From Bacillota bacterium (GTDB lineage: Bacteria; Bacillota; Clostridia; Christensenellales; Aristaeellaceae), in contig JAEWVC010000081.1 in assembly GCA_023459275.1 (NCBI GenBank), positions 1-51,248 on the forward strand: 51,248 nucleotides of DNA, given 5' to 3'. The translations under genes were made by a program, and so were the position numbers. Below the pieces are notes generated by a model. That model was given only the letters and a program-made list of their open reading frames with translations, was not told the origin of the DNA and did no database searches. Position 1 is the stretch's first letter; the number at the start of each line of letters is the position of its first letter. Of this stretch, positions 34,785-42,299 are shown piece by piece.

Positions 34785-35201
34785 ATGGACTTCAAAGCAT
34801 ATCGAGAAAATTTGGGACTAACGCAGCAGGGGATGGCGGCTCGAATTGGTATTCCGCGCAGGACGTGGCAGGACTGGGAGCTTGGGAACAGGACACCACC
34901 GGAGTGGGTCGCAAAGCTGATCGAAGATGCAGCATCCGATCTTGTCATCCGGCGCAGGTATAACAAGGACTTCGACGTGACCGAGTATAACTGCGGGCGC
35001 GGATGGCGCACCACGCTGCTGGGGGCTATGGAGGAAGCCGGATTCCCGATTAAGACTCGCACGCTGTCCAGCTACCTGCAGTCTGTGGCCATCATGCGCG
35101 GCCTGGACGAGTGCGTAGCAAAGGAAATGGCGGAGCGGGTGGAAAGCTTCTTCGGCGTCCTAGAGGTGCCGGACGAACTGAATCCAGAGCATCACGTATG
35201 A
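34785..35201 (+). CDS. XRE-family DNA-binding protein
   Basis: ATG 34785 after AAGGGAG. The N-terminal 45 residues (YRENLGLTQQGMAARIGIPR RTWQDWELGNRTPP pattern) form a classic XRE helix-turn-helix. The C-terminal 90 residues have no known fold. It is coupled by ATGA to the AP2-type genes and may regulate the cargo promoter. Confidence 0.8.
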   Translation: MDFKAYRENLGLTQQGMAARIGIPRRTWQDWELGNRTPPEWVAKLIEDAASDLVIRRRYNKDFDVTEYNCGRGWRTTLLGAMEEAGFPIKTRTLSSYLQSVAIMRGLDECVAKEMAERVESFFGVLEVPDELNPEHHV

Positions 35202-35848
35202 GCAATGTAACTCCAGGCCAGCGCTTCGGACGCTGGACCGTAATCGAACAGGCGCCTGGCCAATATCACGGCCAGCGCCTTTGGATATGCCGGTGCGACT
35301 GCGGAGCAGTACGGAATGTACCGTCCTATAGTCTGTCCAGCGGGCGCAGTTTATCTTGCGGGTGTCTATCGGCGGAGGTGCACCGTGCAAGTGCGCAAGA
35401 CTTGACCGGAAAACGATTCGGCAGGCTGACAGTGCTTGAGCGCAGGCGGGACGGAAAATGGCTGTGTCATTGCGATTGCGGAAATACCGTCACAATCAAA
35501 GGGGCGTATCTACTGTACGGGAGCACCGCTTCCTGCGGGTGCCTGCGAGTAGACCGCATCGCCTCAATGGAGGAAGACCGCAAGCGTGGGCAAGCGGAGC
35601 ATCGGGCGTTGCTTGTGGACGGAACCGCTCTGGACGCCATCAAGCCCGATCGGAAAGTCAACAAAAACTCCCGTACCGGCGTGCGGGGCGTGTCCCTGAT
35701 GCAGGACGGGAGATACCGGGCGACCATAACGCTGCGGAGGAAGCAGTACGATCTTGGGATATACGATACCGTTCAGCTTGCTGATGCGGCGCGGAAGGAA
35801 GCGGAAGAAAGGCTGTACAGGCCTATACTGGAGGAGCACGGGAGGTGA
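35198..35848 (+). CDS. zinc-finger/AP2-domain protein A
   Basis: The 216-residue product has two N-terminal repeats of the form GxRFGRxTVxExxxG...CxCxCG (residues about 7-50 and 68-110; CRCDCGAVRNV and CHCDCGNTVTI, each closed by SCGCL). The C-terminus (about 150-205: KNSRTGVRGVSLMQDGRYRA; LGIYDTVQLADAARKEAE) is an AP2 DNA-binding domain. Such proteins are common in phages, often related to homing HNH endonucleases, but no HNH motif is present here. It starts at an ATGA overlap. Confidence 0.8.
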   Translation: MSNVTPGQRFGRWTVIEQAPGQYHGQRLWICRCDCGAVRNVPSYSLSSGRSLSCGCLSAEVHRASAQDLTGKRFGRLTVLERRRDGKWLCHCDCGNTVTIKGAYLLYGSTASCGCLRVDRIASMEEDRKRGQAEHRALLVDGTALDAIKPDRKVNKNSRTGVRGVSLMQDGRYRATITLRRKQYDLGIYDTVQLADAARKEAEERLYRPILEEHGR

Positions 35849-36513
35849 GGCAGGTGGATCTGATTGGAGATTGGGAGTACCTGGGGCGCGTTAAAGATGA
35901 TCAGCAAGCGCTCAGATTGCGCTGCCACTACTGTGGTGCGGAGCACATAAGGGATCGGCAAGAACTGAAGGAAGGCATAGGAATTTTTTGCCTGGATTGC
36001 CAATTAAGGCGCGTAGCAGAGGCCGCGGAAGCTGTCGAACGTTTGGCGCCTCCTACCACAAGGCTGGGGACAAGGATCAAAAACCTTCGCAACAAAAGCA
36101 AAACCGGGTGTCGAGGCATATATTTTACAAGAGATGATGCATTCTCTGTGCAAATCAGGATCGCCGGCGTAACAGAGTATGTCGGCACATACCCTGCGCT
36201 TGATGCCGCGATAGCGGCACGCGATGCGGCAGAAGAAAGCGCTGCAAAGGGATTTCCTGTTTTTAAAAGGCGGGAAGGGCGTGCAGGTCGTGCTTCGCTC
36301 GATCGCCCCAACAAATCGAACACCCGGAGCTTTGTTGTAGTGGATGCGAAGCAAAAGATATGCAAAGAGTGCGGAAGTAAGTTTCTAGGAGCAAAAACTG
36401 CGCGATATTGCGATGAGTGCAGAATAAAGCGTACCCGCGCTTCGGCAAAAGAAAGCCAGTACCAGCGCTATAAAAAAAGCAAAGCAGCCAAACAGGACGG
36501 AGCCCCGGAGTGA
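35845..36513 (+). CDS. zinc-finger/AP2-domain protein B
   Basis: GTG 35845 overlaps protein A's stop (GTGA); GGAGG is upstream. The 222-residue product has one N-terminal CHYCGAEHIR...CLDCQ finger, a central AP2 domain (NKSKTGCRGIYFTRDDAFSV; YVGTYPALDAAIAARDAAEE) and an extra C-terminal finger CKECGSKFLG...YCDECR. It is related to protein A in domain content but not a simple duplicate. Function unknown. Confidence 0.75.
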   Translation: MRQVDLIGDWEYLGRVKDDQQALRLRCHYCGAEHIRDRQELKEGIGIFCLDCQLRRVAEAAEAVERLAPPTTRLGTRIKNLRNKSKTGCRGIYFTRDDAFSVQIRIAGVTEYVGTYPALDAAIAARDAAEESAAKGFPVFKRREGRAGRASLDRPNKSNTRSFVVVDAKQKICKECGSKFLGAKTARYCDECRIKRTRASAKESQYQRYKKSKAAKQDGAPE

Positions 36514-36533
36514 TCCGGGGCGCTTCATTTTTT
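36502..36533 (+). terminator. terminator of the cargo operon
   Basis: GCCCCGG (36502-36508) pairs with CCGGGGC (36515-36521), then GCTTCATTTTTT. The stop codon of protein B lies in the loop. It also faces the convergent nuclease gene. Confidence 0.85.
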
Positions 36534-37037
36534 CCATAACCCTGACCCGACTTCCACGGCCTCGCGCTGGGCGGATAAAAAATAATCAACATACTTAACG
36601 TTTGGTGGGAAGGTAGCCACCTGCGCATAGCCCTGGAGAACGAGAGTATAATTCAGCATTGAGCCGTCTTTCAGCCAGATATAGCACAGGTCGCGGTCAT
36701 ACCGGTCCAGTGTTTCCACGTCATATTCCAGATAAACCACAAGACCTTCAGGCAGCATGCATTTTGTGAAAGCCGATGCTTCTAGGCCGTAGGCTTCTAC
36801 TTCTTTGTTCGGGTGAACCGTCTCCGGGGTGTCCATGCCGATGAAGCGGACCTTGTGTTTTTCTCCATCCACCCAAAACCATGCGGTGTCCCCATCCACC
36901 ACATGGTCGACGGTTGCAGAGATAAGCCCCTCCGTAGGCATGACGGGAGCGGAGGTCGGCGCAGCTACACCAGCAGAAAAGACCTGTAGTAGAAGAGTAA
37001 AGATCAGAACGGAAAAAATGTTTTTCATGTAAAACAT
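36525..37037 (-). CDS. secreted staphylococcal-nuclease-like thermonuclease
   Basis: About 170 residues. The N-terminus is a signal peptide (MKNIFSVLIFTLLLQVFSAG), then the SNase fold: VDHVVDGDTAWFWV with the metal Asp, VRFIGMDTPE with the catalytic Arg and Glu, and YDRDLCYIWL, the third active-site region. It degrades extracellular nucleic acids. The start could be 37037 or 37028. It runs opposite to the cargo operon, at the edge of the AT-rich island. Confidence 0.85.
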   Translation of the reverse strand: MFYMKNIFSVLIFTLLLQVFSAGVAAPTSAPVMPTEGLISATVDHVVDGDTAWFWVDGEKHKVRFIGMDTPETVHPNKEVEAYGLEASAFTKCMLPEGLVVYLEYDVETLDRYDRDLCYIWLKDGSMLNYTLVLQGYAQVATFPPNVKYVDYFLSAQREAVEVGSGLWKK

Positions 37038-37299
37038 GCTATCATCTTTTTGGGTCTGGAGCAATGGATATGCAGGTTAATTTATTTGAAGTCACAAAAT
37101 GAAACGACTAAACGAAGCGAAAAAGCATATCTGTAGGCGAATTCCACTCATTGTTAATGGAAAGGGGAAATTATTTAGTTGATATAGAAGGATTATGTAA
37201 ATAAGACTAGAAATAAAAGATAAGATAGATATGTTTGTTTGTGGTGCCATACAATTCAATGAAAGAGCTATTTTGATGTAATAGCAGGAGGAAATGATA
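37038..37299. other. AT-rich intergenic region between nuclease and TIR gene
   Basis: It contains no ORF with a ribosome binding site except AGGAGGA at 37287-37293. It is much more AT-rich than the phage body. TTGATA near 37178 could be a -35 element, but no clear -10 at proper spacing is convincing. It is the divergent control region of the nuclease and TIR genes. Confidence 0.5.
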
Positions 37300-38064
37300 A
37301 TGGGGAAAATGCATGTCTTTTTGTCTCATATCCATGAAGAAAAGGCGTTGGCTTTGTTGGTAAAGGAATTACTTGAAGAAAAGTTTTTGGGCATGATAGA
37401 TATTTTTGTTTCATCAGATGAGGTTAGCAATCCGGCAGGGAGAAATTGGCTTGATAACATAACAAGAGAGCTAAGAGAATGCAAGGTAGGACTCTTCCTT
37501 ACATCAAAGCAATCTATTGGGAGACCATGGATTAATTTTGAAGCAGGGGCTTTCTGGGTTAGAGATATTCCTACCGTACCAATATGTCATTCGGGAATGG
37601 CAAAGGATAATTTGCCTTTGCCATTTAAATTGTTAACAGCTATTAATATCACTGAAGAAGAAGGTATCCGATTACTATTTCACACGATAGCAAGAACGCT
37701 TGGAGGAAGCGTTCCGCAACGGAATGGTCTCGATAAGTTTATACAGGATGTTCAAAAATTTGAAAATGATTACATGTATTGGGATGTGATCAATAGGGAT
37801 ACCACCGAATTGCTGAAATATGTGCCTTCAGTGTTTACATTGCTAGATCAAGAAGAAAATAGGGAAATCACAATCAAAAAGGAATATGCAGATGTAATTA
37901 CGAAACTGGTTAATAATAGTTTGTCATCATTAGGACTGCTTATCATAGAAAAATGTGGAATGTCGCTGATGGGAGATATGGAATGGTATTTAGGAATCAA
38001 GTTCCACAAGGGTTCACGCTTTGACGAAGTCATTCGTGATTCCAGATTTGCCTATCATCTATGA
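37300..38064 (+). CDS. stand-alone TIR-domain protein
   Basis: ATG 37300 is chosen for spacing from AGGAGGA; ATG 37294 is too close. The 254-residue product has an N-terminal TIR fold: MHVFLSHIHEEKALALLVKE (strand A and BB-loop side), IDIFVSSDEV, then LRECKVGLFLTSKQS and RPWINFEAGAFWV, with Glu81 at the position of the catalytic glutamate of bacterial TIR NADases. Residues about 135-254 are an uncharacterised helical domain (possible sensor). No partner such as a sirtuin, SLOG or cyclase is adjacent. The gene is AT-rich and lies in the cargo zone next to attR, as phage-borne defence genes often do. Its function is inference. Confidence 0.8.
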   Translation: MGKMHVFLSHIHEEKALALLVKELLEEKFLGMIDIFVSSDEVSNPAGRNWLDNITRELRECKVGLFLTSKQSIGRPWINFEAGAFWVRDIPTVPICHSGMAKDNLPLPFKLLTAINITEEEGIRLLFHTIARTLGGSVPQRNGLDKFIQDVQKFENDYMYWDVINRDTTELLKYVPSVFTLLDQEENREITIKKEYADVITKLVNNSLSSLGLLIIEKCGMSLMGDMEWYLGIKFHKGSRFDEVIRDSRFAYHL

Positions 38065-38104
38065 TATTATGGATTGCAAAGCCTATTCTCATTAACAGTT
38101 ACCG

Positions 38105-38650
38105 TTAAGTCAGCGCTTCCACAAACCACTTCCCCTCCACAAACCACAAATACCGTTCCATCCCCAGGATCATGCAGGTATACCGAAACCCGGCGCCGCC
38201 ACCGGCGCCGTTTTTGATATTTGCAGTGTGGCGGACATCGGTTACCCTGTCAATAACAAACTTTTTCCCATTGACCCAGTGCAGGACGGTTGGCGTCATT
38301 TTGCCGGTCTCATCATAAAGGACTTCCATCTTCAAATAGGTGCGAACCATATTTTGACCGCCATCCTTCTCAAATTTCGTTGTGTCGATACCTTCATTTT
38401 CAAGGGCAGGTAAATCCGGGGCCTGATAGGAGCAGGGGCTTTTGTCCGTATCAGTGGTGCCGATATCAAGCGCCGGCAGCAGGATCCGATAGATATCCAG
38501 GGCGGTGATATCGCTTGGGATGAGCGTGTGGTGGAGCATGGAGCTGCGAAGCATGTCAGCTGTCGCCACGTCCCACCGCTGATCCATGTTGTCAAGGATG
38601 CCGGAGGATAACGCCTCGTAGCAGGCCAGGAGCAGATCACGCGATTCCAT
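38105..38650 (-). CDS. partner protein of the Y-family polymerase operon
   Basis: A 181-residue product, 15 nt downstream of the polymerase gene, with GGAGG in the gap. It has no motif I recognise (MESRDLLLACYEALSSGILD; LHWVNGKKFVIDRVTDVRHT; ERYLWFVEGKWFVEAL). Proteins of this kind accompany DinB/UmuC-type genes in Clostridia, so it is probably an SOS accessory factor. Confidence 0.6.
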   Translation of the reverse strand: MESRDLLLACYEALSSGILDNMDQRWDVATADMLRSSMLHHTLIPSDITALDIYRILLPALDIGTTDTDKSPCSYQAPDLPALENEGIDTTKFEKDGGQNMVRTYLKMEVLYDETGKMTPTVLHWVNGKKFVIDRVTDVRHTANIKNGAGGGAGFRYTCMILGMERYLWFVEGKWFVEALT

Positions 38651-38665
38651 AAAGCACCTCCGAAT

Positions 38666-39919
38666 CTATTTGCCGGTGAAGAAAGGGACCGGATGGATAG
38701 TGTGGTCATCCTTTGGGTTGATGGAGGAGAAAGGCTTTTCCGCGAGGACGATCCCGCGCTGGATGCTGAGCTGCCCGAAGCGGCTGCGGATATCATCAAT
38801 GGCGCGGGCGGCGGCCAGTTCCTTTTCACGGTGGAGGGCCTTCCCCAGCAGGTCCAGCTGAACGGGGGAATCATCCGGGACTAGGGAGGAGCAATGCACG
38901 CCCATGGAGCGCAGGGGGAGCATGGAGGCGTACCGTTCCCGGAAAAGGGAGATCGCAGTCTTGGCGATATCACCGGCCAGGGCCGTGGTAAAACCCACCG
39001 TGCGCTGGCAGCTTGCAACGTTCAGTTTGGTATCGCGGACGCTGATGGCAATGCATCCGGAGCGGAAGCCGTGCTCCCGAAGGCGGGAGGCCACAGATTC
39101 GGCAAGAAGATAAAACACGGCGGAAGCCTCCTGGATGGTTGCCACATCCTTGGGAAGCGTGGTGCTGTTGCCCACCGACTTGATGGCGGCCTTCGCGTCC
39201 ACCGGCATGACGGGGGAGGTATCCAGGCCGCGGGCAAAATCCTGAAGGATAAGCCCATTTTTGCCAAACTTGCGTGCAAGCGGATCAGTGGGGTGGTTTG
39301 CAAGATCACCGATGGTGTTGATATTCCAGGCCTGCAGCTTTCTGGTAGTCTGCGGGCCCACGTACAGCAGATCCCCAACGGGGAGAGGCCATACCTGTTG
39401 CTGATAGGTCTCCAGGGTGATGACCGTGGTTGCGTCAGGCTTGCGCATGTCGCTGCCGAGCTTGGCAAAAATCTTGTTGAAGGAGACGCCCACAGATGCG
39501 GTGATGCCCAGCTCATCAGTGATACGGTGACGGAGACGATTGGCAAGGGCTTCGCCTTCTATCAGCGTGACACCGCGGTTTGAGATATCAAGCCAGGCTT
39601 CATCCAGGCCAAAGGATTCCACGCGGTCTGTGTATTCTTCGTAGATCTTCCGCATGTGCTCGCTGAAGCGTATGTAACGCTCATACTCCGGGGGCATGGT
39701 GATCAGCTTCGGACAGACTTGCTTTGCCTGCCAGATGGCCATGCCGACTTTGACACCCATCTGCTTTGCTTCACGGGTGGAAGCGAGGACAATGCCGTGC
39801 CTTGCTTCGGGATCCCCGCACACAGACAGCGGCTTGCCGCGATATTGCGGATAAAATACCGTGCAGACCGACGCATAGAAGCTGTTGGCGTCGCAATGAA
39901 GGACTACTCTATCGGTCAA
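38666..39919 (-). CDS. Y-family DNA polymerase (UmuC/DinB-like)
   Basis: TTG 39919 is chosen because GGAGG lies 9 nt upstream and the promoter and LexA-like box fall outside the frame. The 417-residue product has the metal-binding Asp10 in LHCDANSFYAS and D106/E107 in SFGLDEAWLDIS, then the thumb helix-hairpin-helix and little-finger domains. It carries out translesion synthesis. The phage copy would supply mutagenic repair to the host after damage. Confidence 0.93.
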   Translation of the reverse strand: MTDRVVLHCDANSFYASVCTVFYPQYRGKPLSVCGDPEARHGIVLASTREAKQMGVKVGMAIWQAKQVCPKLITMPPEYERYIRFSEHMRKIYEEYTDRVESFGLDEAWLDISNRGVTLIEGEALANRLRHRITDELGITASVGVSFNKIFAKLGSDMRKPDATTVITLETYQQQVWPLPVGDLLYVGPQTTRKLQAWNINTIGDLANHPTDPLARKFGKNGLILQDFARGLDTSPVMPVDAKAAIKSVGNSTTLPKDVATIQEASAVFYLLAESVASRLREHGFRSGCIAISVRDTKLNVASCQRTVGFTTALAGDIAKTAISLFRERYASMLPLRSMGVHCSSLVPDDSPVQLDLLGKALHREKELAAARAIDDIRSRFGQLSIQRGIVLAEKPFSSINPKDDHTIHPVPFFTGK

Positions 39920-39944
39920 TGGAATGCGCCTCCGCAGGATAAGA

Positions 39945-39956
39945 GAATAAGTGTTC
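39945..39956 (-). promoter_or_regulatory. LexA-like SOS box
   Basis: GAATAAGTGTTC on the plus strand matches the Bacillota SOS pattern GAAC-N4-GTTC at 7 of 8 defined positions, and is flanked by GAGAA/TTCTC symmetry. It lies just downstream of the predicted start of transcription of the polymerase gene, where a bound LexA would block elongation. Confidence 0.65.
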
Positions 39957-39969
39957 TCATATCGATTGA

Positions 39970-39998
39970 ATGATAACACGCTTTGAAGATAAATGCAA
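39970..39998 (-). promoter_or_regulatory. promoter of the Y-family polymerase operon
   Basis: Read on the minus strand: -35 TTGCAT (39993-39998), 17-bp spacer, -10 TATCAT (39970-39975) preceded by TGT, an extended -10. The LexA-like box follows about 14 bp downstream. Confidence 0.75.
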
Positions 39999-39999
39999 T

Positions 40000-40312
40000 G
40001 AGAAATGATGGATGCTCACTTTTGGAAACGGATGGGATAGGTGAAAAAGGTACTGTGAAAACCAGTATTTTCCATAGCGCCACTGCCGAGCCCGAGCTTT
40101 CCCTAGTTTTTGAGCCTAAAATTTTGATTTCCTTCCGAGGAGATGACCTTATAAAACCGGAATATTTATTTGTAGGGATATTCTGGGTGAATATAAAAAT
40201 CCGGAAATCATCGTCTTGAAAGATTTCCGGAGATAATGAAATGAATTAGAGCGAATTTTCTATGCGCAAAGCTCATTTCGGGGGATATAATATGTGAACA
40301 CGCCGTAGTGCG
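40000..40312. other. right end of prophage with orphan integrase 3' tail
   Basis: No gene has a ribosome binding site here; a 78-codon plus-strand frame (39983-40219) overlaps the polymerase promoter and is doubtful. A 9-bp hairpin CCGGAAATC/GATTTCCGG spans 40201-40230. Positions 40260-40312 on the minus strand are the alternative 3' end of the integrase gene (THYGVFTYYIPRNELCA, stop TAG at 40262-40260), separated from it by integration. Confidence 0.7.
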
Positions 40313-40326
40313 TACCTGGGGAGCCA
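40313..40326. repeat. attR core
   Basis: An exact copy of TACCTGGGGAGCCA from the tRNA-Asn 3' end. It marks the right prophage boundary; host sequence resumes at 40327. Confidence 0.9.
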
Positions 40327-40330
40327 CTTA

Positions 40331-40358
40331 AACCTGCTAGAAATAGCAGGTTTTTTGT
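40331..40358 (+). terminator. displaced host terminator of tRNA-Asn
   Basis: AACCTGCTA-GAAA-TAGCAGGTT (40331-40352) followed by a T-run. It starts 4 nt past attR, so before integration it lay directly after the tRNA gene and ended the rRNA/tRNA transcript. The prophage now separates the two by 39.8 kb. Confidence 0.85.
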
Positions 40359-40526
40359 TGCATTCATGTTTTCAGCCAGCGGCAAGGCCAAGCGTATTTC
40401 GCAAATCTGAAAGTACTGCGTGATATTCCTTTGATGCGTGTATTGCGATCTGATATTGTTTTCTTCCCATCTGGTTTTGGCTTTTGCCATTATAGTCCCA
40501 TCTTACAAAGATACTATCTGCTGCGG

Positions 40527-40892
40527 TTAAAAAACCCAGCTATTGCCCAGGACAAAGCCCCCGGCATACCCCGCAATCCCCAGCAGCAGGCAGCCAAACA
40601 CATAGAAGGAGGCCAAGCATGCTTTGTTTTGCGCAAAAAGCGAAAACCCGTCGTACATGAAGGCGGAAAACGTGGTGTATGCCCCTAGAAAGCCATCCCC
40701 CAAAAGAAGGTAGGCATTTTTTCCCGGATCAAGGCTCGTAAGCACGCCCAGAAGGAATGCTCCCGTGACGTTGACGAAAAAGGTACCCGCATAAAAAGCG
40801 GTGCCGCATTTCCGGGACAAGAGCCGACCTAATTCATACCGCGTGATCCCGCCCAGAAAGCCCCCGATTCCCACCAAGATAAGGCTCATCAT
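40527..40892 (-). CDS. crcB: fluoride channel CrcB/Fluc, second subunit
   Basis: A 121-residue product with four membrane helices. GGFLGGITRYELGR and the FLGAYTTFSAFMYDG signature identify the Fluc family, which exports F- as an antiparallel dimer. The start overlaps the stop of the upstream crcB (ATGA). Two adjacent, diverged genes imply a heterodimer with fixed orientations. Confidence 0.93.
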   Translation of the reverse strand: MMSLILVGIGGFLGGITRYELGRLLSRKCGTAFYAGTFFVNVTGAFLLGVLTSLDPGKNAYLLLGDGFLGAYTTFSAFMYDGFSLFAQNKACLASFYVFGCLLLGIAGYAGGFVLGNSWVF

Positions 40893-41353
40893 ATCTCTCC
40901 GTTTTCTTCTTCATGGGTTTCATGGACTTCTGCCAGTAGGTCGTTATCCGGACTGCCCCGCTTACCTGCCTGCCATGCGCCTGCCTTTTTCGCCAACGCT
41001 GCGCCCAAATAGGCTGCCGCAAGCCCGAACACAGCGGATGCGGCCATATAGGAAAGCGCCGGGAGATAATGTCCTACGCTTAAAAGCGTTACCGACTCCT
41101 TGCAAAGCGTCGAAAAGGTTGTGTACGCCCCCAAAAAGCCTGTAGTAACGCCCAGCCGGACATTTTCTTCTATCTTCCGGGTCTCCAGAATGGCCGTCAG
41201 GAGAAAGGCCAGCAAAAAAGCGCCGCTTATATTGATCAGCAGGGTGTGGACAGGGAAAACATGGCCGCCACGTTGTGCGGCAAGCTGGCCGATGAGATGC
41301 CTCAAAACGGCGCCCAGGAACCCGCCACAGCCGATGTATGCGTATGTACGCAT
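40889..41353 (-). CDS. crcB: fluoride channel CrcB/Fluc, first subunit
   Basis: ATG 41353 with GGGAGG upstream. The 154-residue product has GGFLGAVLRHLIGQL, LLINISGAFLLAFLL and GFLGAYTTFSTLCKES. It has a charged C-terminal extension (GSPDNDLLAEVHETHEEENG) not usual in the family. It lies 20 nt after the riboswitch terminator. Confidence 0.93.
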   Translation of the reverse strand: MRTYAYIGCGGFLGAVLRHLIGQLAAQRGGHVFPVHTLLINISGAFLLAFLLTAILETRKIEENVRLGVTTGFLGAYTTFSTLCKESVTLLSVGHYLPALSYMAASAVFGLAAAYLGAALAKKAGAWQAGKRGSPDNDLLAEVHETHEEENGEI

Positions 41354-41372
41354 TTGTATTTCCTCCCGCCAT

Positions 41373-41416
41373 AAAAAAGCTGATGGCTTCCGCGGGTTAT
41401 TGCAGAAGTCATCAGC
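41373..41416 (-). terminator. riboswitch-controlled terminator
   Basis: On the minus strand GCTGATGACTTC (41416-41405) pairs with GAAGCCATCAGC (41390-41379) at 11 of 12 positions, then six T residues (41378-41373). The 5' arm includes the conserved aptamer segment, so fluoride binding prevents terminator formation and turns the genes on. Confidence 0.85.
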
Positions 41417-41463
41417 ATCGGATGCGTTTTGGCTTGCGCCGTGGGAGCACTTCATTCCCACGC
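41405..41463 (-). ncRNA. fluoride riboswitch (crcB motif)
   Basis: The minus strand reads TGGGAATGAAGTGCTCCCA (first stem and its conserved GAAxGAAG-type loop), then CGCAAGCCAAAACGCATC and GCTGATGACTTCTGC, the hallmark 3' part of the crcB motif. It starts at the predicted transcription start and precedes two crcB genes. Confidence 0.88.
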
Positions 41464-41468
41464 AAAAT

Positions 41469-41497
41469 ATTGTAGGCCGCCGCCAGATTCATGTCAA
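41469..41497 (-). promoter_or_regulatory. promoter of riboswitch-crcB operon
   Basis: Minus strand: -35 TTGACA (41492-41497), 17-bp spacer, -10 TACAAT (41469-41474). Transcription should begin near 41462, at the first base of the aptamer stem. Confidence 0.85.
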
Positions 41498-41527
41498 GAG
41501 CCAATGAAAGGTTTGTCCTGAAAAAAG

Positions 41528-42232
41528 CTATTGCAGGATCATCCGCCCGCAGGTCTCACACTCCACCACCGTGCCGCCTGCCTTGATGGCCCGCAGGACC
41601 ACCGAGGGCAGGGACATGTTGCAGCCGCCGCACTGGTCGTTCAGCAGCCTGGCCATGGGAGGCACGCTGTGCAGCTTAATGGTTTTGTATTTATCCATCA
41701 GATCAGGCTGGATACCCTTGGCTTTTTGGCTCGCGAGCGCCCGTTGTTTTTCCAGGGCGCCCATGCGTTCCTTATACTCCACGTCATAGGCGGCCTTTAA
41801 CTGATCGAAATCAGCCTTGACCTTGGCGGCCTTTACCCGCACATCGTGCTGCTGATGATCCCTATCGGCGGCGTCCTTGCGGATGCGCTTCATTTCCTGT
41901 TCAAAGCCGTTCAATGTATCCAGCAGTTTACGGGCGTCTCCCGTCTGCTGCCTGGCATCCTCCAGGGTTTGAGGCGGCTCCTTCTCCAGCTTTGCGGTAA
42001 GCGCCTTCAACTGCTCCTCGGCCCGTACCACGGCGTCACGGATCACGTCGATGCGGTCGCTCATCAAAATAACTTCGCTCTCAATGCGCTTGATGGTATT
42101 TTGCTGTTCCACCAGAAAATCGCGGCTTTTCATCAGCTTGATGCGGTTGGGGGAACGGCGGATCTCGTTTTCCAGCCTGTCCGCCTCCATGTCCGCCTGC
42201 TGGTACTCCCAAAGCATTTCCAGTTGATCCAT
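41528..42232 (-). CDS. coiled-coil protein with C4 zinc ribbon
   Basis: A 234-residue product. Residues 1-180 form long antiparallel coiled coils (AEEQLKALTAKLEKEPPQTL etc.), followed by CGGCNMSLP and CETCGRMIL, the PF02591 (zf-RING_7) zinc ribbon. The family is widespread and linked by context to nif3; a nucleic-acid-related role has been suggested but not settled. It lies 67 nt after nif3. Confidence 0.85.
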   Translation of the reverse strand: MDQLEMLWEYQQADMEADRLENEIRRSPNRIKLMKSRDFLVEQQNTIKRIESEVILMSDRIDVIRDAVVRAEEQLKALTAKLEKEPPQTLEDARQQTGDARKLLDTLNGFEQEMKRIRKDAADRDHQQHDVRVKAAKVKADFDQLKAAYDVEYKERMGALEKQRALASQKAKGIQPDLMDKYKTIKLHSVPPMARLLNDQCGGCNMSLPSVVLRAIKAGGTVVECETCGRMILQ

Positions 42233-42299
42233 ACATTGACCTCCTCATATTTGTCAAAAGGAAGGGCAAGAGATTTTCCGCCCGTTCCTGAAGCAAGCT

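Noticed and set aside
39983..40219. 78-codon plus-strand frame at the right prophage end
   Set aside because: It starts inside the promoter of the Y-family polymerase, lacks a ribosome binding site and matches nothing I recognise.
40260..40490. 76-codon minus-strand frame spanning attR
   Set aside because: It is the orphan integrase tail joined to host sequence by integration; there is no sign that it is translated as such.
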